From Deltaproteobacteria bacterium (GTDB lineage Bacteria > Myxococcota_A > UBA9160 > SZUA-336), in contig DAOUZG010000139.1 of NCBI GenBank assembly GCA_030665705.1, forward strand, positions 1 to 5,645: DNA of 5,645 nt, given 5' to 3'. The notes beneath the pieces are model-generated. The model was not told the DNA's origin. It saw only the letters and a program-made list of their open reading frames with translations, and did no database searches. This document shows positions 1 to 5,645 of the stretch, in pieces. The number at the start of each line of letters is the position of its first letter. Within the stretch, counting starts at the first letter, position 1. Made by a program: the position numbers and the translations under genes.

Positions 1-1
1 C

Positions 2-1348
2 CCGGCAGCGGGTCGTCGCATCCTGGGTCGTGAGGCAGCGGCTCTCCTGGTCGATCGAGTGCCGCGTCTCCTGGACGAGGCGCTCGCGCGCCGGAATCTC
101 AATGTTGCGACGCTCGACCGTCACGTCGCGGTGGTCGAGGATCAAGTAGCGCTTCGGAGCCAACTCGCGGGCGAAGAAATCATCGCGTTCCTCGCCGAGG
201 CGAGCATCCTGCCGCGCCGCAGCGGTGCCGACGACCGACCGATGCTGGGTGCGATCCCGCTCGAGGTGCCCAGGACGCTCGTGCGGGAGCTCGAGGCGCC
301 GCACGCGGGCCGCGTCCGTGGGCTCGGAATCCCGATGGGGGTCACGCTGATCGTCGGCGGGGGATACCACGGGAAGTCGACGCTGCTCTCGGCTCTGGCG
401 CTCGGCGTCTACGACCATATCCCCGGTGACGGGCGGGAGCGGTGCGTGACCGAAGCAGACACGGTCACCATCCGCGCTGAGGACGGTCGCTCGGTCCGAG
501 GAGTCGACCTGCGGCCGTTCATCTCGAGCCTCCCACTCGGGAGAAAGACCGACCGGTTCGATACCGATGACGCCTCGGGGAGCACATCGCAGGCGGCTGC
601 GATTATCGAGGCGCTCGAGGCCGGGGCACGCGCCATGCTCGTCGATGAGGACACAGCGGCGACGAACTTCATGATTCGAGACGTACGGATGCGGCGCCTG
701 GTTCCAGCGGAGAAGGAGCCGATCACACCCTACATCGATCGGGTACGACAGCTTCGTGACGAGCGCGCCGTCTCTTCGGTGCTCGTCGTTGGAGGAGCGG
801 GGGACTACCTGGATGTCGCGGATACCGTGATCCAGATGGAGGAGTACCGGCCCCGTGACGTGACCGATCGTGCAGCGGAGGTGGCCGAGGCGCTTCCGCT
901 GGGGGAGTCTTCCCCGCAGGCTCCCGGAGCGTGGCCTGAGCCCGCCCCGCGCATTCCCGAGCCGCGCAGCCTCGATCCGAGTCGGGGGCGCCGGGAAGAG
1001 CGGGTGCGAAGCGTGAAGACCCGCGCGATCGAGTTCGGAACCGAGGAGATCGACGTTTCACTGCTCTACCAGCTCGTTGACCCCGCGCAGTGTCGGATGA
1101 TCGGAGACGTGCTGCTCGAACTCGCGCGCGGACTCTGCGATGGAAAGCGCAACGTTCCGGAGCTGCTCGACTCGATCGAGACCGAGATCTCCAGACAGGG
1201 CTTGGAGGCGGTCTGTGCGGGAACGTTCGGCGACCGGGCCCGGGCCCGCCGCTACGAGATCGCGGCCGCGCTCAACCGTCTCCGGAGCCTCCGGCTCGTG
1301 GCCACAGAAGCGGGTGAGGGCCCCCGAGCACGACGGCGGGAGGCGTGA
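2..1348 (+). CDS. Predicted ABC-class ATPase (ABC_ATPase / MRB1590-like family), 5' end outside the window
   Basis: The reading frame is open from base 2, so the gene enters from the left. A GTG at 59 is available but 19 in-frame codons before it (including GRRILGREAAALL) look like family sequence, so 59 is probably not the start. Numbering from the GTG at 59: Walker A GGGYHGKST at 100-108 with Lys106; a divergent signature ASGSTSQ at 172-178 instead of LSGGQ; Walker B and catalytic Glu in AMLVDEDT at 192-199 (Asp196, Glu197); and a conserved VVGGAGDYLDVAD stretch at 243-255. A Pro/Glu/Arg-rich linker at about 270-320 leads to a C-terminal helical domain at about 321-415. Family members are usually about 550-580 residues, so roughly 110-130 residues are missing upstream. 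No membrane segment is seen, so a soluble cytoplasmic ATPase is expected. Substrate and role are unknown; the trypanosome homologue MRB1590 is linked to RNA editing, which hints at nucleic-acid binding. The methyltransferase gene follows after 3 nt, in the same frame. Confidence 0.92.
   Translation, partial: PAAGRRILGREAAALLVDRVPRLLDEALARRNLNVATLDRHVAVVEDQVALRSQLAGEEIIAFLAEASILPRRSGADDRPMLGAIPLEVPRTLVRELEAPHAGRVRGLGIPMGVTLIVGGGYHGKSTLLSALALGVYDHIPGDGRERCVTEADTVTIRAEDGRSVRGVDLRPFISSLPLGRKTDRFDTDDASGSTSQAAAIIEALEAGARAMLVDEDTAATNFMIRDVRMRRLVPAEKEPITPYIDRVRQLRDERAVSSVLVVGGAGDYLDVADTVIQMEEYRPRDVTDRAAEVAEALPLGESSPQAPGAWPEPAPRIPEPRSLDPSRGRREERVRSVKTRAIEFGTEEIDVSLLYQLVDPAQCRMIGDVLLELARGLCDGKRNVPELLDSIETEISRQGLEAVCAGTFGDRARARRYEIAAALNRLRSLRLVATEAGEGPRARRREA
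1339..1343 (+). promoter_or_regulatory. Shine-Dalgarno site for the methyltransferase, inside the end of the ATPase gene
   Basis: GGAGG at 1339-1343 lies 8 nt before the TTG at 1352. It decides the unusual start and implies re-initiation by ribosomes ending at the TGA at 1346-1348. Confidence 0.75.
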
Positions 1349-1351
1349 GGG

Positions 1352-2293
1352 TTGCGGTGGACTGCACTGGCCAAGGGTCTCGCCACCTACGTGCCTGGGC
1401 TCTACCGCCCGGAGCGGGGAGCCACCGGTGGGACGAACGACGCCCGCTACTGTTACTCCGTTTGGCTCCGTCATCTCACCATGTTGAGGGCGGGCGACCT
1501 TCCGACCGATCCAGAGGTCGTGGCCGAGCTCGGGCCCGGCGACTCGCTCGGTCTCGGCTTGGCGGCCCTCCTATCGGGTGCATCCCAGTACTACGCCCTC
1601 GACGTCGTCCGGTACGCGGCGAGTCGGCGGAACGTCGAGATGCTGGACGAGCTCGTGACCCTATTCGCGGCTCGGGCGTCGATCCCCGGCCCCGACGAGT
1701 TTCCAGAGGCCAAGCCCTATCTCGATCGCTACGAGTTTCCACACGACATCCTCACGGAAGAGCGGCTCGAGCATGCTCTTGCGCCGCGTCGGATCGACGC
1801 CATCCGTGGGGCGCTTCTCGATCGGGGCTCCTCCGAGAACACGATTCGGATCCGCTACTTTGCTCCGTGGCACGATGCGGATCTCATCGAGGAGGGGTCT
1901 GTCGGCCTGATCTACTCTCAGGCCGCTCTCGAGCACGTGGACGATCTCGATGCGACCTACGAGGCCCTCCGACGGTGGCTCGCTCCGAACGGCGTAATGT
2001 CCCACCAGATCGACTTTCGAAGTCACGGAACCGCAGACGAGTGGAACGGGCACTGGACCTACTCGGACTTACTCTGGGGCATTGTCCGGGGACGCCGTGC
2101 GTACCTTCTCAACCGCGCCCCGTATTCCGCTCACCTCGACGCGCTCCGAAGGCATGGATTCCGGTTGGCGCGGTCCGTGCGGGTGGAAGCCGTGTCCGAG
2201 ATCTCTCGCTCGCGTCTCGCCCGTCGATTCCAGGAGCTCTCCGATGAAGACCTACGAACCAGCGGAGCCTACGTCCAAGCCGTACGGGCGTGA
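1352..2293 (+). CDS. Class I SAM-dependent methyltransferase
   Basis: A 313-residue protein that probably transfers a methyl group from S-adenosylmethionine; the acceptor is unknown. The Rossmann-type SAM site is visible: motif I VVAELGPGDSLG at 56-67; an acidic motif II YALDVVRYA at 81-89 (Asp84 likely contacts the ribose); a post-II region VGLIYSQAALEHVDD at 184-198, typical of Methyltransf_11/23-type enzymes; and a strand LAPNGVMSHQIDF at 210-222. A Trp/Tyr-rich segment (about 231-260, WNGHWTYSDLLW) may shape the acceptor pocket. There is no signal peptide or membrane helix. The TTG start at 1352 is chosen because GGAGG lies 8 nt upstream and the preceding in-frame codon but one is the ATPase stop. 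The glycosyltransferase gene overlaps its end, so sugar or glycolipid O-methylation is a reasonable inference from context but is not proven. Confidence 0.92.
   Translation: MRWTALAKGLATYVPGLYRPERGATGGTNDARYCYSVWLRHLTMLRAGDLPTDPEVVAELGPGDSLGLGLAALLSGASQYYALDVVRYAASRRNVEMLDELVTLFAARASIPGPDEFPEAKPYLDRYEFPHDILTEERLEHALAPRRIDAIRGALLDRGSSENTIRIRYFAPWHDADLIEEGSVGLIYSQAALEHVDDLDATYEALRRWLAPNGVMSHQIDFRSHGTADEWNGHWTYSDLLWGIVRGRRAYLLNRAPYSAHLDALRRHGFRLARSVRVEAVSEISRSRLARRFQELSDEDLRTSGAYVQAVRA
2232..2236 (+). promoter_or_regulatory. Shine-Dalgarno site deciding the glycosyltransferase start
   Basis: AGGAG at 2232-2236, 7 nt before the ATG at 2244, lies inside the end of the methyltransferase gene. It favours this ATG over the in-frame ATG at 2082, which would overlap the methyltransferase by over 200 nt, and over the GTG at 2295, which lacks a good site. 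Confidence 0.65.
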
Positions 2294-3614
2294 GGTGGGA
2301 TCGGGTAGCACCCGAGGTCGGGGCGCGGGCCGTCTCGGTCGCGCGCCCGTTGCGGTCCTGGTCTCGCGTTTTCCCGCGGTTACGGAGACGTTCATCCTGC
2401 GCGAGCTCATCGAGTTGGAGCGGCTCGGCGTTCAGGTGGTCCTGGTTTCGCTACTGCGGCACCGGGAGCGCGTGGTCCACCCGCAGGCGGAGCCGTGGAT
2501 CAGACGGGCGCTCTACACTCCGTTTCTGAACCGGGGGATCCTCCTCGAAAACCTGCGCGTACTGCTTCGCGCTCCCGGCACCTACCTCTCGACGCTGTTT
2601 GGAATGTTGTGGGACGCACGCCGGAGCGCGAACGCCTTTTTCGGTCTCCTCGGAATCTTTCCGAAGTCGGTCTGGCTCGGAAGACGTCTCCGAGAAATCG
2701 GTGTTGGACACGTGCATGCCCACTTCGCGACGCATCCGGCTGCGGCTGCCTACATCCTCAGCCGGGTCTGTGTCCGTGAGGCGTCCGCACTCCCGTACAG
2801 CGTGACCGTTCACGCCCACGACATCTTCATCCACCAGGGCGGGCTTGCCCGAAAGCTTTCCGATGCCTCGTTCGTGCGAACGATCTCCGATTTTAACATT
2901 CGATTCATTCGGGAGCGTCTCGGTCCCGCGGCGCCGGATCCTGCCCGGTTCCGAGTGATCCATTGCGGGATCGAGCCGGCGCTCTACAACCCACGGGAGT
3001 CGCACACAGGCGTGCGCGGAGAGCGGCCGGCACGCATCCTCTGCATCGCATCCCTCCGCCCGTACAAGGGGGTCTGCTACCTGATCGGGGCCGTTCGGCA
3101 ACTCCGCGCGGAGGGGGCGGAAGTCGAGTGCGATGTCATCGGCGAAGGGGATCTGCGCAAGGAGTTGGAGGGCCAGATCGAGCGGGCGGGCCTGAGAGAC
3201 TCGTTTCGGCTCCGAGGGAACCGCACCGAGGAAGAGGTGGCCGGATCGCTCGCGGCCGCCGACCTGTTCGTCCTTCCGAGTGTCGTGGCGCCGGACGGTC
3301 AGATGGAGGGGATCCCCGTGTCACTGATGGAGGCGATGGCCTCCGGCGTACCGGTTATCTCCACGCGCATCTCCGGAATCCCCGAGCTCGTCGTCGATGG
3401 GGAGACAGGGCGGCTGGTCGAGCCCGAGGATGCGGCCGGCCTCGCAGCAGCAATTCGAGAGGTCCTCTCCGATCCCGGGCGGAGCCTCGAGATGGCCGAC
3501 GCGGGTCGTCGAAAGGTCGCCGAGGAGTTCTCCCTCAGGGGGAACGTCCGACGGCTCTCGGAGGAGATCGAAGCCCATTTCGGATCTGTCCCTCCGTCGC
3601 GCGTCAGCGGTTAG
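2244..3614 (+). CDS. GT4-family glycosyltransferase, WcaL-like (exopolysaccharide type)
   Basis: A 456-residue GT-B fold retaining glycosyltransferase that probably moves a sugar from a nucleotide-sugar donor to a lipid-linked or glycan acceptor at the inner face of the membrane. The N-terminal acceptor domain opens with VAVLVSRFPAVTETFILREL (36-55), typical of colanic-acid WcaL-like enzymes, and carries HVHAHFATHPA (157-165 region), VHAHDIF (189-195) and VRTISDFN (211-218). The C-terminal donor domain has ASLRPYKG (269-276, phosphate-binding Arg272/Lys275), DVIGEGDLR (297-305) and the EX7E motif Glu355...Glu363 in EGIPVSLME, then SGIPELVVDGETGRLV (377-392). A basic, aromatic stretch at about 95-150 (LFGMLWDARRSANAFFGLLG) could bind membrane peripherally. 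The first 33 residues are Gly/Arg-rich and lie outside the fold, so the real start might instead be the GTG at 2295, directly after the methyltransferase stop. The exact sugar and linkage cannot be told. Overlap with the methyltransferase supports co-expression. Confidence 0.93.
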   Translation: MKTYEPAEPTSKPYGREVGSGSTRGRGAGRLGRAPVAVLVSRFPAVTETFILRELIELERLGVQVVLVSLLRHRERVVHPQAEPWIRRALYTPFLNRGILLENLRVLLRAPGTYLSTLFGMLWDARRSANAFFGLLGIFPKSVWLGRRLREIGVGHVHAHFATHPAAAAYILSRVCVREASALPYSVTVHAHDIFIHQGGLARKLSDASFVRTISDFNIRFIRERLGPAAPDPARFRVIHCGIEPALYNPRESHTGVRGERPARILCIASLRPYKGVCYLIGAVRQLRAEGAEVECDVIGEGDLRKELEGQIERAGLRDSFRLRGNRTEEEVAGSLAAADLFVLPSVVAPDGQMEGIPVSLMEAMASGVPVISTRISGIPELVVDGETGRLVEPEDAAGLAAAIREVLSDPGRSLEMADAGRRKVAEEFSLRGNVRRLSEEIEAHFGSVPPSRVSG

Positions 3615-3617
3615 AAT
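3612..3617 (+). promoter_or_regulatory. Weak -10-like hexamer before the crotonase gene
   Basis: TAGAAT at 3612-3617 matches TATAAT at five of six positions and stands out in a GC-rich gap. No -35-like sequence is visible about 17 nt upstream, and the hexamer begins with the glycosyltransferase stop codon, so it may be coincidence. Confidence 0.25.
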
Positions 3618-3645
3618 ACGGCGCACGCGAAACGCCGTCCGATCG

Positions 3646-3651
3646 AGGAGG
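3646..3651 (+). promoter_or_regulatory. Strong Shine-Dalgarno site for the crotonase gene
   Basis: AGGAGG at 3646-3651, 9 nt before the TTG at 3661, fixes a TTG start. The frame is open further upstream, but that part overlaps the glycosyltransferase and does not look like crotonase. Confidence 0.8.
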
Positions 3652-3660
3652 GAACCTGAC

Positions 3661-4521
3661 TTGGAATACCAGGACATTGCCTACGAGGTAGAGGACCGGA
3701 TCGCCACGATCACGCTCAACCGTCCGGAGAAGCTCAACGCCTTCACGTCGCAGATGATGATCGAGCTGATCGACGCCTTCGAACGCGTCGATGCCGACGA
3801 CGAAGTCCGAGTCGTCATCGTCACCGGTCGGGGACGCGGATTCTGTGCGGGGGCGGACCTCTCCGAAGGGGCCGCCTCGTTCGACCAGCGCGCCCGCGGT
3901 CGGTCGGAGAACATCGAGGAGCACCGTGATGGGGGTGGGCTCGTCACGCTCCGGATCTTCGACTGCAAGAAGCCCGTGATCGCCGCGATCAACGGTCCCG
4001 CCGTCGGGGTGGGGATCACGATGACCCTGCCGATGGACGTTCGGCTCGCCTCGGAGTCCGCGCGGATCGGGTTCGTCTTCGCGCGCCGCGGGATCGTTCC
4101 CGAGGCGTGCTCGAGCTGGTTCCTGCCGAGGATCGTCGGCATCAGTCGTGCCGTCGAGTGGGTCTGCTCGGGGAGGGTCTTTCCAGCCGACGAGGCGCTC
4201 GACGCGGGTCTGGTGCGGAGCGTCCACCCCGCGGAGGAGCTGATTCCGGCTGCCCGTGAGATCGCCCGGGAGATCGCGGAGAACACCTCGGGCGTGGCGG
4301 TGGCGCTCGCGCGTCACATGCTCTGGAGGATGCTCGGGGCGGACCACCCCATGGAGGCACACCGAATTGACTCACGCGGGATCTTTGCGATGGGTCGGTC
4401 GCCGGACGCCCGAGAGGGGGTGTCCTCCTTCCTCGAGAAGCGCAAGCCCCGGTTCACGATGCGCCCGAGCACCGACATGCCCGCGTACTTCCCGTGGTGG
4501 AAGGAACGCAAGTTCTCGTAG
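3661..4521 (+). CDS. Crotonase-fold acyl-CoA enzyme (enoyl-CoA hydratase/isomerase family; isomerase-like active site)
   Basis: A 286-residue crotonase superfamily protein acting on acyl-CoA thioesters, probably in fatty-acid or related beta-oxidation. Visible family signatures: ITLNRPEKLNAF at 17-28; the first oxyanion-hole segment RGFCAGADLS at 59-68; the second, NGPAVGVG, at 111-118; and a C-terminal tail ending in MPAYFPWWKERKFS. Aligning by eye to rat mitochondrial hydratase, its two catalytic glutamates (Glu144 and Glu164) fall on Thr120 and Phe140, so classical hydration looks unlikely. Glu148 in IVPEACSSW matches the place where human ECI2 and yeast Eci1 carry their isomerase glutamate. 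I therefore favour a delta3,delta2-enoyl-CoA isomerase-like reaction, as inference. The TTG start rests on AGGAGG 9 nt upstream. The gene begins 46 nt after the glycosyltransferase and has no obvious functional tie to it. Its TAG stop lies inside the left arm of a large palindrome. Confidence 0.94.
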   Translation: MEYQDIAYEVEDRIATITLNRPEKLNAFTSQMMIELIDAFERVDADDEVRVVIVTGRGRGFCAGADLSEGAASFDQRARGRSENIEEHRDGGGLVTLRIFDCKKPVIAAINGPAVGVGITMTLPMDVRLASESARIGFVFARRGIVPEACSSWFLPRIVGISRAVEWVCSGRVFPADEALDAGLVRSVHPAEELIPAAREIAREIAENTSGVAVALARHMLWRMLGADHPMEAHRIDSRGIFAMGRSPDAREGVSSFLEKRKPRFTMRPSTDMPAYFPWWKERKFS

Positions 4522-4591
4522 CCCGCATTTCTCACCGGGTTGGCGACCGCAGCAGCCCACCTGGTGAGAATTGCGGGCTACGGGTGTTCTC
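4512..4591. repeat. Long intergenic palindrome flanked by a 6-bp direct repeat
   Basis: The arms GTAGCCCGCATTTCTCACC (4518-4536) and GGTGAGAATTGCGGGCTAC (4563-4581) are inverted copies with one mismatch in 19. Pairing continues outward to 4515/4584 with one G-T wobble, and inward to 4544/4555 with one wobble and one mismatch, giving a stem of about 30 bp and a 10-nt loop. GTTCTC occurs at 4512-4517, touching the left core arm, and again at 4586-4591, four bases past the right arm. The outer stem pairs therefore overlap the left repeat copy. The element contains the crotonase stop codon (4519-4521) and ends 11 nt before the stop of the convergent gene. It could be a REP- or MITE-like repeat, the ends of a lost insertion sequence, or a native terminator. 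One copy in one window cannot separate these. Confidence 0.8.
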
Positions 4592-4592
4592 T
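4515..4592. terminator. Candidate terminator between convergent genes
   Basis: The hairpin formed by the palindrome sits exactly where + strand transcription should end, and it is followed on the + strand by a moderately T-rich stretch (TGTTCTCTTCC) rather than a clean T run. On the - strand the hairpin is followed by no T-rich run. The stem is longer than usual for an intrinsic terminator, so function is inferred from position and pairing only. Confidence 0.45.
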
Positions 4593-4594
4593 TC

Positions 4595-5575
4595 CTACTC
4601 GACCTGCTTCAGGAACTCAGACAGCCCGTAGCCAACCCGCTCCCCGCAGCGCCACTCCGTCATCCCCTCGCCGATGTGCGTCACGCGGCCGTCCCGGCGG
4701 TTTCGAAGGGGGATGAAGCCCCTCACGACTCCATCGAACTGCATCTCCTCGCCACTCTCGGTCCGCACGCGAGCGCGGACCTCGCGGTGGTACAGGCCAT
4801 TCTCTTCGTAGTCGGCGCTGACCTCCGCCTCCACTATGGGGTCGAGCTCCTCCCCGCGTACCACCACACCGCTCTTGCGGATCTTCTGGCCCTCGGGGTC
4901 GCGCTGGACGATCGAGACCATCGCCCCGAAGTCTTCGCCGAAGTTGAGCGTCAGCCACTCGTAGCGGTGGATCGCCTGCCAGTAACGCGGCCCCCAGGAG
5001 TGATCGCGGAGCCCGAAGCCGTCGATCGTCAGCGTCTGGTCGGCGATCTGCAGGCTTCCGCTCACGCGCATGTGCTGCTCGTAGTGGGCCGCGGCAAACT
5101 TCTCCTCAGCGGAAAGCCCCGATTCCTCCTCGCCGCCGCGCTGTCCGTACATCGGGCCGACCGCCTGATGCACCAGGTCGAGCGTGACCTTGCGGGTCGG
5201 GTTCTCCCGGAAGGCTCGGCGCGGATCGCTCATCTCGCGGGGCTCATTCAGGTCCACCGCGGATCCTTCGTAGATCGTGCGCAGCCGCTCGCCCGGCTCG
5301 AGCACCGAGAAGCGGAGACCACCGCCGTCGAACGCGTCGTTCGACTCGATCTGCGGTCGCTTGAACATGAACAGGACGCGGCCGTTCGTGAGGTAGAGGG
5401 TCACCGTCATCTCGGCGTAACCCTCGTTCGCGCGGTTTCCGAGCCTGAGCCAGCCCCCCACGGACTGCTCCGGGTCGAAGAAATTGAAGTACATGCTCTC
5501 GTTGAAGTTCGATTCGGGGCCGAGTGGGTGCATGTAGTCGTCTTCGGGCACCAGGTTTCCGACGATGCGTGCCAT
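4595..5575 (-). CDS. DUF7064/DUF7065-type protein with RDHSWG motif (AttH/CrtC lipocalin-like)
   Basis: A 326-residue protein recognised as the uncharacterised family whose members begin with a segment like EDDYMHPLGPESNFNESMYF (11-30) and carry a central GLRDHSWGPRYW (188-199). The N-terminal half (about 10-140) and C-terminal half (about 165-320) read as two beta-rich domains, and the DHSWG motif recalls the AttH and CrtC (hydroxyneurosporene synthase) group with tandem lipocalin-like barrels. The linker at about 144-160 is Gly/Glu-rich. No signal peptide or membrane helix is seen, so it is probably cytoplasmic. The ligand and reaction are unknown; CrtC acts on hydrophobic isoprenoids, and from my general recollection relatives often lie near lipid or steroid catabolism genes, so binding a lipid-like molecule is a guess. 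The ATG at 5573-5575 is preceded by a good Shine-Dalgarno site and keeps the conserved N-terminus. The gene converges with the crotonase gene. Confidence is high for the gene and moderate for the family. Confidence 0.9.
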   Translation of the reverse strand: MARIVGNLVPEDDYMHPLGPESNFNESMYFNFFDPEQSVGGWLRLGNRANEGYAEMTVTLYLTNGRVLFMFKRPQIESNDAFDGGGLRFSVLEPGERLRTIYEGSAVDLNEPREMSDPRRAFRENPTRKVTLDLVHQAVGPMYGQRGGEEESGLSAEEKFAAAHYEQHMRVSGSLQIADQTLTIDGFGLRDHSWGPRYWQAIHRYEWLTLNFGEDFGAMVSIVQRDPEGQKIRKSGVVVRGEELDPIVEAEVSADYEENGLYHREVRARVRTESGEEMQFDGVVRGFIPLRNRRDGRVTHIGEGMTEWRCGERVGYGLSEFLKQVE

Positions 5576-5580
5576 GGTGT

Positions 5581-5585
5581 TCTCC
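5581..5585 (-). promoter_or_regulatory. Shine-Dalgarno site of the DUF7064/DUF7065-type gene
   Basis: On the - strand GGAGA (5585 down to 5581) lies 5 nt before the ATG at 5575-5573, supporting that start. Confidence 0.6.
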
Positions 5586-5590
5586 GCTGC

Positions 5591-5607
5591 CGACCGGGTT
5601 CCGGTCG
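5591..5607. promoter_or_regulatory. 7-3-7 inverted repeat upstream of the - strand gene (possible operator or leader hairpin)
   Basis: CGACCGG (5591-5597) and CCGGTCG (5601-5607) are perfect inverted copies separated by GTT. The site ends 15 nt upstream of the start codon and next to the Shine-Dalgarno site, so it could be a regulator site or an RNA hairpin in the leader. A poor -10-like TAAGCT occurs on the - strand at 5620-5615, with no recognisable -35. The rest of 5608-5645 shows nothing I can name. Such short repeats also arise by chance in GC-rich DNA. Confidence 0.3.
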
Positions 5608-5645
5608 TGGCTCTAGCTTACACCCCTACTCGCCGCGTGGGGGCT

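Noticed and set aside
1236..1247. Perfect 12-bp palindrome GGGCCCGGGCCC inside the ATPase gene.
   Set aside because: It arises from consecutive Arg and Ala codons (RARAR) in GC-rich coding sequence, and nothing suggests a regulatory role.
1346..1354. Possible programmed readthrough or a broken single gene, because the ATPase and methyltransferase share a frame across TGA.
   Set aside because: Both proteins look complete at the junction, they belong to unrelated families, and a strong Shine-Dalgarno site precedes the TTG, so two separate genes are simpler.
2082..2243. Upstream ATG at 2082 extending the glycosyltransferase by 54 codons.
   Set aside because: It would overlap the methyltransferase by over 200 nt, and the extra residues show no conserved pattern. 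The ATG at 2244 has a proper Shine-Dalgarno site.
1345..2247. A 300-codon open frame on the + strand with a GTGA overlap at the ATPase stop.
   Set aside because: The start looks attractive, but the translation is Arg/Ser/Pro-rich low-complexity sequence without any domain. The overlapping frame at 1352-2293 encodes a clear methyltransferase.
2451..3101. A 216-codon - strand open frame opposite the glycosyltransferase.
   Set aside because: It mirrors the codon structure of the sense gene, is charged and low in complexity, and has no family features.
3397..3660. In-frame extension of the crotonase gene back to 3397.
   Set aside because: These codons lie inside the glycosyltransferase donor domain and encode Arg/Ser-rich sequence unlike crotonases. 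AGGAGG before the TTG at 3661 fixes a better start.
3604..4362. Long - strand open frames opposite the crotonase gene (also 3681-4286).
   Set aside because: Open antisense frames are common in GC-rich genes. The products show no recognisable domain and lie fully over a confident gene.

Overview
This is a GC-rich bacterial window packed with protein-coding genes: four on the + strand followed by one convergent gene on the - strand. No RNA gene, CRISPR array, transposase or integrase is visible, and no gap exceeds about 75 bases. High GC, strong Shine-Dalgarno sites and two TTG starts fit an environmental, high-GC, proteobacteria-like lineage. A Myxococcota, Desulfobacterota or Binatota-type genome is my guess from general experience, and actinobacteria cannot be excluded. 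No marker gene fixes the taxonomy.

Left block (2-3614, + strand): the 3' part of a predicted ABC-class ATPase of the ABC_ATPase/MRB1590-like family, whose N-terminus lies outside the window; then a class I SAM-dependent methyltransferase; then a GT4-type glycosyltransferase resembling the WcaL group of exopolysaccharide enzymes. The junctions are very tight (3 nt between the first two genes, about 50 nt of overlap between the next two), so the three are probably co-transcribed and translationally coupled. The methyltransferase and glycosyltransferase together suggest synthesis or decoration of a surface glycan or glycolipid. The ATPase's part in this is unknown.

Middle (3661-4521, + strand): a crotonase-fold acyl-CoA enzyme with a TTG start and an excellent Shine-Dalgarno site. 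By hand alignment both hydratase glutamates are missing, but a glutamate sits where eukaryotic delta3,delta2-enoyl-CoA isomerases carry their catalytic base. It is therefore better described as isomerase-like than as a hydratase. It is unrelated in function to the genes before it and may have its own promoter.

Right (4522-5645): a 70-nt, almost perfectly palindromic element lies between the convergent genes. Its left arm contains the crotonase stop codon, and a 6-bp direct repeat flanks it. It may act as a terminator, be a mobile palindromic repeat, or both. The - strand gene (4595-5575) encodes a DUF7064/DUF7065-type protein with an RDHSWG motif, distantly like AttH/CrtC lipocalin-fold proteins. 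A short 7-3-7 inverted repeat lies just upstream of its start.

Overall the gene content is ordinary. The most unusual features are the intergenic palindrome and the crotonase active-site substitutions. I see no convincing new multi-gene system.
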